Positions 56,960-64,000 of a stretch of 64,000 bases of DNA are shown here, one piece after another; the first letter of the stretch is position 1, and every line of letters begins with the position of its first letter. A program made the translations under genes and the position numbers. Below the pieces are notes generated by a model, which made no database searches, had not been told where the DNA came from, and saw nothing but the letters and a program-made list of their open reading frames with translations. Origin of the DNA: Tetragonia tetragonoides (taxonomy: Eukaryota > Streptophyta > Magnoliopsida > Caryophyllales > Aizoaceae); NCBI GenBank assembly GCA_038025085.1, contig CM076147.1, forward strand, positions 10,698,001 through 10,762,000. The letters are read 5' to 3'.

Positions 56960-56971
56960 TGGTATCAGAGC
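56960..56971 (+). other. primer-binding site (initiator tRNA-Met)
   Basis: TGGTATCAGAGC starting three bases after the LTR end, a perfect match to the common plant initiator tRNA-Met site. Confidence 0.95.
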
Positions 56972-57119
56972 TAAAGGTTTGAGCTTTCTTAAGTTTAAAC
57001 AACATGGTCCTGAGCATAAACACGACACCATAGCGAGCTTTAGAGAAAGATTCTTGCAAGATCCGCCCTTTGTTCACGAAGACAACCAAGAAACCCCCAA
57101 GAAACCAACAACCGAAGCT

Positions 57120-60100
57120 ATGGGTGAGCCCAGCGAACTAGCAAAGTTGTTAACAGCCATGGAGGATCTTAGGACGTCTTTCAAATCTCAAGAAGAGCGG
57201 ATGGCTGCTATGGAAAGAAGAAACCAAGAAGATAGGGAGAACATGGAGACAAGGATGCGCAGAGTTCATTGGAGAAACCACAACCATGACCCCGACTTCG
57301 ATGAGGAGTTTGAAGACACAAGTGGGACTAGAACCAATGACGCTCCTAAACCACGACATCCCTATGATGATGACAGGAACTTGAAGGTCGAACTCCCTGA
57401 ATATGACGGTTCCTATGACCCAGAGGCCTTTCTTGATTGGCTTAGAACTATGGAGAGAGTCTTTGAATACAAGGAGTATGATGAGCGGTGAAGATGCAAG
57501 TTAGCCACGCTTAAACTCACCAAGCATGCTTCTTTATGGTATGAAAACCTAAAGGCTCGACGCAAGAAGGAAGAGAAAGCAAAGATTGAGACTTGGGACA
57601 AACTCAAGAAATATTTAAAGAAACGATTTTTGCCTAAAGATTTTGAGCAAGAACAGTTTTTGAAACTCACGTCCTTAAGCCAAGAAACCTCAAGTGTACA
57701 AGACTACCTCCAGAAGTTTGAACATATGCACATGATGTGTGATCTTGAGGAGAAGGAGGAGTTAAAGATCGCGCGGTTCATCAAAGGTCTAAACCCAACT
57801 CTAAGGCGCAAGGTAGAGCTTGTTCCTTACGTAACCTTTGAGGACGTCTGCAAAATCGTTCTCCAGATTGAGAAGCAAGAGAAGGTGCAAAAACCGGTTG
57901 CCCGAGATGTGATTAAAGGCTATACAAATTTTCGGAACCAATACAATGCGAGAGAGAATGCAACATTCTCCAAGAGCGCAAGTGTCCCTAGCAATCCCGT
58001 AACTCAAGACAAAGGCAAAGCCGTGGCTACTAAGGACAAGAACCAACTGCGTTGTTTCAAGTGTCAAGGATATGGACACTATGCCTATGAGTGCGGCTCG
58101 AAGAAAGCGCTCACCATCGCTGAGCTAGAAGAGATGGAACCCTCGTTTGTTATGCCCATAACCGAGGATAGTGATGAAGATAATGGAGAGCCATTCGTTG
58201 AAGATTATGGTATACCCGAGGTTGGAGAGACCCTAATCCTTACGAAGTTGCTACATACGACTGTGGCCGATGATGAGTCCGACCAAAGGGAGCAAATATT
58301 CCATTCTCGCTGCAAGGTTAGAGGTAAAGTTTGCAATTTGATTGTTGACTCTGGGAGTTGTACTAATGTTGCCTCTAAAGAGATGGTTGATAAGCTTGAT
58401 TTGTCTACTAAAAGTCATCCTAAACCCTATACTGTGCAATGGTTGAATGATGGGGGAGGGTTAAAAGTGACTAAACAAGCTAGAGTTTGCTTTACTTTAG
58501 GGTGTTATAAAGACGATCTATGGTGTGATGTACTGCCTATGGGTGTTTGTCATATATTGTTAGGTCGTCCTTGGCAATTTGATAGGAAAGTTAGTCATGA
58601 TGGTGTAAACAATATCTATATTGTTGAGCATAACCAGAAACGAATCAAATTGTTACCCTTGACTGCCACTCAAGTTAAAGAAGCAAAGGCTAGTAAAAAG
58701 GCGAGTCGTGTAATGGTCATAGGAGAGAAAGAGATGGAAAAAGAGGTGGCTAGTGAAACTATGAGCTACCTAGTGTTGTTGTTTGAACCTAACATGTGTA
58801 ACAATCCCAATTATGATCCTGAGTTACGCCTATTGTTAGAGAGGTTCAAAGAAGTGTTCCCCGAGGAGTTACCCCCTGGTTTACCTCCTATGGGTGGCAT
58901 AGAACACCAAATTGACCTAGTTCCTGGAGCACCACTTCCAAATAGGCCAGCATATCGGTGTAACCCCGAAGAAGCCAAAGAGTTACAAAGACAAGTTGAA
59001 GAGCTTGTGCAAAGAGGCTATGTGAGAGAAAGTCTAAGTCCATGTGCTGTTCCTGCATTACTTGTGCCTAAGAAAGATGGGACATGGCGTATGTGCATTG
59101 ATAGTAGAGCTGTCAACAATATCACAATCAAATATAGGTTCCCTATGCCAAGATTAGATGATATGTTAGACGAGCTACATGGTTCCCAGTTGTTTTCCAA
59201 GATAGATCTTAGAGCTGGATACCATCAAGTGAGAATCAAGGAGGGGGATGAATGGAAAACCGCGTTCAAGACACGACATGGTTTGTATGAGTTATTAGTA
59301 ATGCCTTTTGACTTGTGCAACGCTCCTAGCACATTCATGAGGTTGATGAACGAGGTATTGAGTGCATTCCTTGGTAAATTTGTTGTGGTTTATCTTGATG
59401 ATATTCTTATATTCAGCAAGACCAAGGAGGAACATCTAGTACATCTACAACGCGTATTTGAGAAGCTAAAGGAACAACAGCTTTTTGGCAAGTTAGAGAA
59501 GTGTGATTTCATGCTTCCTAAGGTTATATTCCTTGGTTACATTGTGTCCAAAGATGGTGTACATGTTGATCCGTCCAAGGTAGAAGCTATGGCTTCATGG
59601 CCAGCTCCAACCAATATACATGAGGTACGTAGTTTTCATGGCTTGGCATCATTTTATCGGAGGTTTATACGCAATTTTAGTTCTATTACTGCTCCTATTA
59701 CTGAATTAATGAAAAAAGGAGAGTTTAATTGGAGTGAAAGTGCGCAAAAGGCCTTTGTTGAGGTCAAAGAGAAGTTGTGTCAAGCACCTATTCTAGCGTT
59801 ACCAGATTTTGATAGATTGTTTGAAGTTGAATGTGATGCTAGTGGGGTAGGTATAGGCGCTGTTTTAATCCAAGAAAAACGTCCTATTGCCTATTTTAGT
59901 GAGAAATTGAATGGAGCTCGGTTGAATTATTCTACATATGATCGAGAGTTCTATGCAATTGTGAGAGCTTTGGAGCATTGGTCCCATTATTTAAGGCCTA
60001 AGCCTTTCGTGTTGCACTCGGATCATGAAGCTCTCAAGTACATTCATGGCCAGCAGAAACTAAACCCTAGACATGCCAAGTGGGTAGAGTTTCTACAATC

Positions 60101-61588
60101 TTTTACATTCTTGGCCAAGTACAAAGATGGGAAGAGCAATGTTGTTGCTGATGCTCTTTCACGAAGAAACCACTTGCTTGTGACACTTGAAGCGAAGCTC
60201 CTAGGCTTTGAACATCTCCAAGAACTATATGACAAGGATGCTGATTTCTCTGAGTCATTTAGAGCTTGCAAAGAAGGGGAGCATGGTGATTATTTCATAC
60301 AAGATGGGTTTCTATTCAAGAGGAACAAGTTCTGTGTTCCTAGGTCCTCTGTACGTGAGCTATTGGTTAGAGAAGTTCACTCGGGAGGATTAGCTGGACA
60401 TTTTGGAGTAACTAAAACCCTTGAGCTGTTACAAGAACACTTTTATTGGCCTAAGATGCTCAAAGATGTACATGCTATTGTGACGAGATGCGCTACATGT
60501 CAACGGGCCAAGAGTGCTTTTCACAAAGGGTTATACACACCATTACCGGTTCCTAGCATTCCCTGGGAGAGTGTGAGCATGGATTTCATTGTGGCACTCC
60601 CTAGAACTCAAAGGGGAAAAGATGCTGTGATGGTTGTCGTTGATAGATTGTCCAAGATGGCGCACTTTGTGCCATGTCACAAGACCGATGACGCCTCTCA
60701 TGTTGCTGACTTGTTCTATAAAGAGATAGTGAGGCTACATGGCATTCCCAAGACCATTGTGTCGGATCGAGATACTAAGTTTCTGAGTTACTTTTGGAAG
60801 ACACTTTGGAGACTCGTTGGGACGAAGTTACTCTTTAGCACTTCACATCACCCACAAACAGATGGGAAAACCGAGGTTACAAACAGGACCCTTGGTACTT
60901 TGCTTAGAGGGTTGGTGAGTAGAAGCACAAAAGATTGGGATATTAAGCTAGCACATGCGGAGTTTGCATATAACAGAACGCCTGGTTTACCACGGGTCGT
61001 TCTCCATTTGAGATTGTGTATGGCATTAATCCTTATTTGCCTATTGATTTCGTGTCTTTGCCTAGAGATGATGTTATCAATGTAGATGCCAAGGCAAGAC
61101 AACAAGCTTTCAAGAAGACCTGTGAGCAAGTTCGTGCGCGAGTAGAGAAGATGAACTCAAGGTACCAAGCTAGAGCTAACAAGGGCAGAAAGCAAGTTCT
61201 ATTTGAACCTGGTGACTTAGTTTGGTTACACCTGCGCAAAGAAAGATTTCCTTCTAGACGCAAGAACAAGCTTATGCCTCGAGCAGATGGTCCTTTTCAA
61301 GTTCTAGAGAAGATTGGAGACAATGAATACAAGATTGATCTTCCTAGTGAGTATGGAAACGTGAGCTCAACCTTCAATGTTGGTGATCTTAGCCCTTACT
61401 TAGAGGATACGAATTTGAGGGCAAATTCTTTTAAAGAAGGGGAGGTTGATGTAGGAGCAAGTACGTTAAAGGACAAGCAAGAAGACGACGAATCAAGAAC
61501 GTCCAAGAACCCAGTTCTTGGAACGTTAATGCTTGATCTTGAGCTGCTCATTGCCAAGAGTATAATGCCACGTGAGGTAAAGTGTTAG
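57120..61588 (+). pseudogene. gag-pol polyprotein of the CRM-like element
   Basis: The frame opens at 57120 (MGEPSELAKLLTAMED) and carries, in order: coiled coil; Gag core (VELPEYDGSYDPEAFLDWLR to [13 protein letters not shown]); CCHC knuckle [14 protein letters not shown] (58053-58094); protease [15 protein letters not shown] with [10 protein letters not shown] and [10 protein letters not shown] (about 59391); RNase H ([16 protein letters not shown], then [10 protein letters not shown]); integrase with [20 protein letters not shown], the D,D,E core ([23 protein letters not shown]); and a C-terminal LRKERFPSRRKNKL...ADGPFQVLEKI domain. Breaks: TGA at 57489-57491, where CGA (Arg) is expected, and a frameshift near 60990, after which the frame continues from about 60995 to 61588. 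In the [12 protein letters not shown] has Asp where Gly is usual. The frame runs about 47 codons into the 3' LTR. Confidence 0.93.
61433..61446 (+). other. polypurine tract of the CRM-like element
   Basis: AAAGAAGGGGAGGT directly before the 3' LTR start TGATGTAGG. It is translated in the polyprotein frame as KEGEV. Confidence 0.9.
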
Positions 61589-62107
61589 GTAACTATGTTA
61601 GAGTGGCAAGAAGATGACTAGAAGCTGAAAAGAAGAAGCCTTGGGCACCAAGAAAACTGTTCCAGCGGTTTTGAGCCTTGGGCGCTAGGTAATCAGTTGT
61701 TTAGTTCGATTTCGTTTAGTATTCCCTTAATTAGTTAGAATATGTTTAGGAGAGTAATACTCTGATTGTTATTAGTATTAGAAGTCCATTAGGTGTTAGG
61801 AAAGCTGTTAGTTAGTCCGTTTTACAATTGTAGTCAGTTTCGTAGTTAGTTTCCTATTCGGACTAGGATTAGGATTCCGAATAGCTTTAGATTTCTTTGT
61901 CTATAAATAGGGGAGATCTTTGCTACTGTAAACTCGTGCTTTGATGATTAATTATTGAATACGTGAGTATTTACCCCTCAAACTGAGTGACTCAGGTTGA
62001 AACCCTTACGAGTGATTCGTGAGTTGTTCTTGAGTGATTCTTGAACAAGATCCCTTTGTGTGATACTATCAAAGGTCAATTTCCGTTTTGTTACTTATTT
62101 CACATTA
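61447..62107 (+). repeat. 3' LTR of the CRM-like element
   Basis: Same length as the 5' LTR. A G-to-T change at about 61586 makes a TAG stop in the polyprotein frame, which in the 5' LTR copy stays open for 14 more codons (to a TAG at about 56468). Confidence 0.95.
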
Positions 62108-63287
62108 CACACCGTCACTGATGTGTAGCCAATCTCTCCAAGTCACACACCGACCTGAGAGAAACTCTACGCTTGTTACTAAGCTAGAGCAATTAAAAAT
62201 AACCAGATTGTTTGTCCTATTACACGCTTCAATACTAAGCAAAATAAGACCACAGAAAACTTATTATGCAATGACCAATCTAAGCAAAGACTCAAACTGA
62301 CAAGGACAGGGAACAGGGTTTAAGGTTGTTCTTTGTGATACAGGACGTATCTGGTTTGGACGATTTAGCGCTTTGCACAAATGATTCTGATCTCAATAAT
62401 GCACGCAAAGCTTAACGCTACAACTGAGCCTATCAGGCGCCTTATATAAGCAGGCCAAGGAGCTCAGTCCAATTAGGTTAAATCTCTTCAGAATATAAAC
62501 GATAAGATTTACCAAAAGATAGGATAGAGTTTAAGTAAAGATCAAAAACCTTTCTTAACTCAACCTATATGATAAAAACCGTCCAAATACTTTAACAGAA
62601 AATCTTGGTCAGCTAGCAAGTGATTTATCAGAATATAACCTCTAAAAGATAATTAGAAATATTCCAAAAGATAATTCACTTACTTTAACAATATAAACTT
62701 GGCCATTAAGTAAAATACTTTTCCAAGATAATATCTTTTCAAAATAAAATACGTTTCTCTTTAAGATACGATTTTGCAATATTCATTTTTCCTAAATAAA
62801 TTATATTTCTTCAGAAGAATATTTGTGTGAATATCTAAAAAGATAATACACAAAATATTCGTAGAAAATTAAATACGATATTATGCAAACTCGTTCAGAT
62901 ACACAACTTAGAAGGAACAGGGTCCAACTAGTTGTTCCCGTTTAATTTGGTTCCTTCACGCTGCAGTGCTGGTCACAGAGAACAGGGTTCACAAGAATGC
63001 TCCCCTGTACTCATAGACGCATGCACTCAGTCCTACAACCTTGTTCCCTTGTCATGATCAATTTAGACTCTTGCTAACTAGTCACGCATTGTACATAAAG
63101 ACTAATGACAAATGCACTTAATCACATTACATTGTCTTCATGTCTTGTTAGGATCCAAGCGTCTTCATGAGCAATCATGCTTTGAGCATTATACCTTCTT
63201 GCATCCTTAAGTCAACCTGCCATCATAGTTAGTTCACACATAGATAAGGACACTTTATTTGTTTTCATCAAAACCAGGAACCCAACA

Positions 63288-64000
63288 AATTCCCTCTTTT
63301 TGATGATGACAAACATGTGTGCTTATCTGAGCTAGATACCAATTAGATTGAGTACAAGACTAACTCAAGCGCTTACCTTGACTTACCATTACTGTGAACC
63401 AACCAGAAAAACCACGGGTAAGGAGGAAAAGGGTTCACAGCTTCACAATCAAGAACATCAGCTTAACATTATCGTCCATCACATTGAGACTTTTGCAGAT
63501 AGAAATTGTGCAATCAGAGTTGCAACTTTCAAGACTTTAGAGAATCAGAGTAGGCAGAGGAAACACAATTTCAAACTAGAAACCATTAGAGCAGAAATCA
63601 AATAATTTGTGTGCTAACCATCCATAGTGAATAGGTTAAACATGTACAAGAATTAAACTAGACTAAACCTTAACATGATCATATCAAACCTAATCATAAG
63701 CACACCACTCTTCCCCCTTTTGGCATCATCAAAAAGTGTCATGGACATTTGTTAAACATGCAAATAGTGATAAGTTAAGCCAAATTGTAGCAAGTATGTC
63801 ACAAGCATCACCTTCAGGGTTTAAGTGTATGCAAAGAAATGCAAGAATTAGTAGCTCAAACTTAAAAATCTATTGATATAGGCCATCCAGAAAATAGTCA
63901 AATAATATAAACCAAAAAGGACCAAGTATTATATATTGCACAGTCACAAAAGGAAAACATTGTTACAGATTAAACAACATCTAGAGAGAAAAGAAAGAAA
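63288..64000 (-). other. 3' internal region of the Sirevirus (minus)
   Basis: In minus sense TTTTTGATGATGCCAAAAGG followed by GGGAAG (about 63710-63735) and CATCATCAAAAAGAGGGAAT just before the LTR are repeated polypurine-like blocks. Multiple such tracts are a known hallmark of Sirevirus 3' ends. No coding frame is seen here; the polyprotein would lie beyond the right edge of the window. Confidence 0.65.

Larger units (their letters stand above)
56296..62107 (+). mobile_element. nearly intact Ty3/gypsy element, CRM-like
   Basis: Two 661-bp LTRs (56296-56956 and 61447-62107) are flanked by a perfect TSD CACAC (56291-56295 and 62108-62112). By eye I count about 9 substitutions between them (about 1.4%), so this is a recent insertion. 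Primer-binding site, gag-pol and polypurine tract are all in place. Damage is limited to one early TGA, one frameshift near the integrase end and a few substitutions. The integrase C-terminus resembles the CRM (centromeric) clade of chromoviruses, and the frame continues into the 3' LTR, a known CRM trait. Confidence 0.95.
56005..63287 (-). repeat. Sirevirus LTR (minus), split by the CRM-like element
   Basis: In minus sense the LTR starts at 63287 with TGTTGGGTTCCTGGTTTTGATG, preceded by a purine tract (AAAAAGAGGGAATT). It runs to 62113, is interrupted by 56296-62107 plus its TSD, and continues to about 56005 with TTCACC, C-rich, TCTAGAG, a usual Sirevirus LTR end. A G12 run lies at 56017-56028. 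The exact terminus was not determined. Confidence 0.7.

Overview
This is a transposon-dense stretch of a plant nuclear genome: AT-rich, with spliced genes, long microsatellites and Ty3/gypsy, Ty1/copia (Sirevirus-type), LINE, hAT, CACTA and Stowaway elements. It is a eudicot by the overall look. The LINE ORF1 type and the Tat elements would suit Caryophyllales, but that is only an impression. I see one convincing host gene, a class B heat-shock factor of the HSFB4 type at 34154-35506 (minus strand, two exons). Nearly everything else is mobile DNA, much of it nested, with boundaries set by target-site duplications (TSDs) read directly from the sequence.

Layout. 1-2200: edge region with no firm gene, one MITE and a possible first exon on the minus strand. 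2225-2917: hAT-type element with a perfect 8-bp TSD. 3439-4844: LINE ORF1 remnant (minus). 4845-22522: a 17.7-kb Tat/Ogre-lineage LTR retrotransposon on the minus strand. It holds a nested 3.7-kb gag-only LTR element (6572-10314, perfect TSD) and a mini-CACTA element (19482-20212, TSD AAA). Between its integrase and its 3' LTR it carries two plus-strand (antisense) genes of the plant-mobile-domain type, one of them with about seven exons. 23.1-23.5 kb: copia gag remnant. 26.0-28.6 kb: hAT MITE with an 8-bp TSD, a 35-bp poly(A), a 250-bp (AT)n(TG)n microsatellite and a ~200-bp tandem repeat. 30.6-32.8 kb: two copies of a MITE with internal repeats, flanking a Stowaway. 34.1-35.5 kb: the HSF gene. 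36.35-48.6 kb: decayed Sirevirus-like copia element without RT/RNase H; its left LTR is split by a 6.6-kb CACTA element (37253-43864). 49809-50871: hAT element with an 8-bp TSD. 51577-54312: 5'-truncated LINE ORF2 (minus). 55140-55914: mini-CACTA. 56.0-64.0 kb: end of another Sirevirus (minus) whose LTR was invaded by a nearly intact CRM-like gypsy element (56296-62107, TSD CACAC).

Most notable: the Tat element behaves like a carrier of a spliced antisense gene pair. The palindrome GCCGCTAGCGGC occurs perfectly once in each LTR and twice upstream of each antisense gene, always next to further inverted repeats, and I saw it nowhere else in the window. This suggests a shared regulatory or structural module joining the LTRs and the antisense promoters. 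The antisense genes now carry stops and frameshifts, so this copy is decayed. All identifications are by eye from motifs; no database search was possible.
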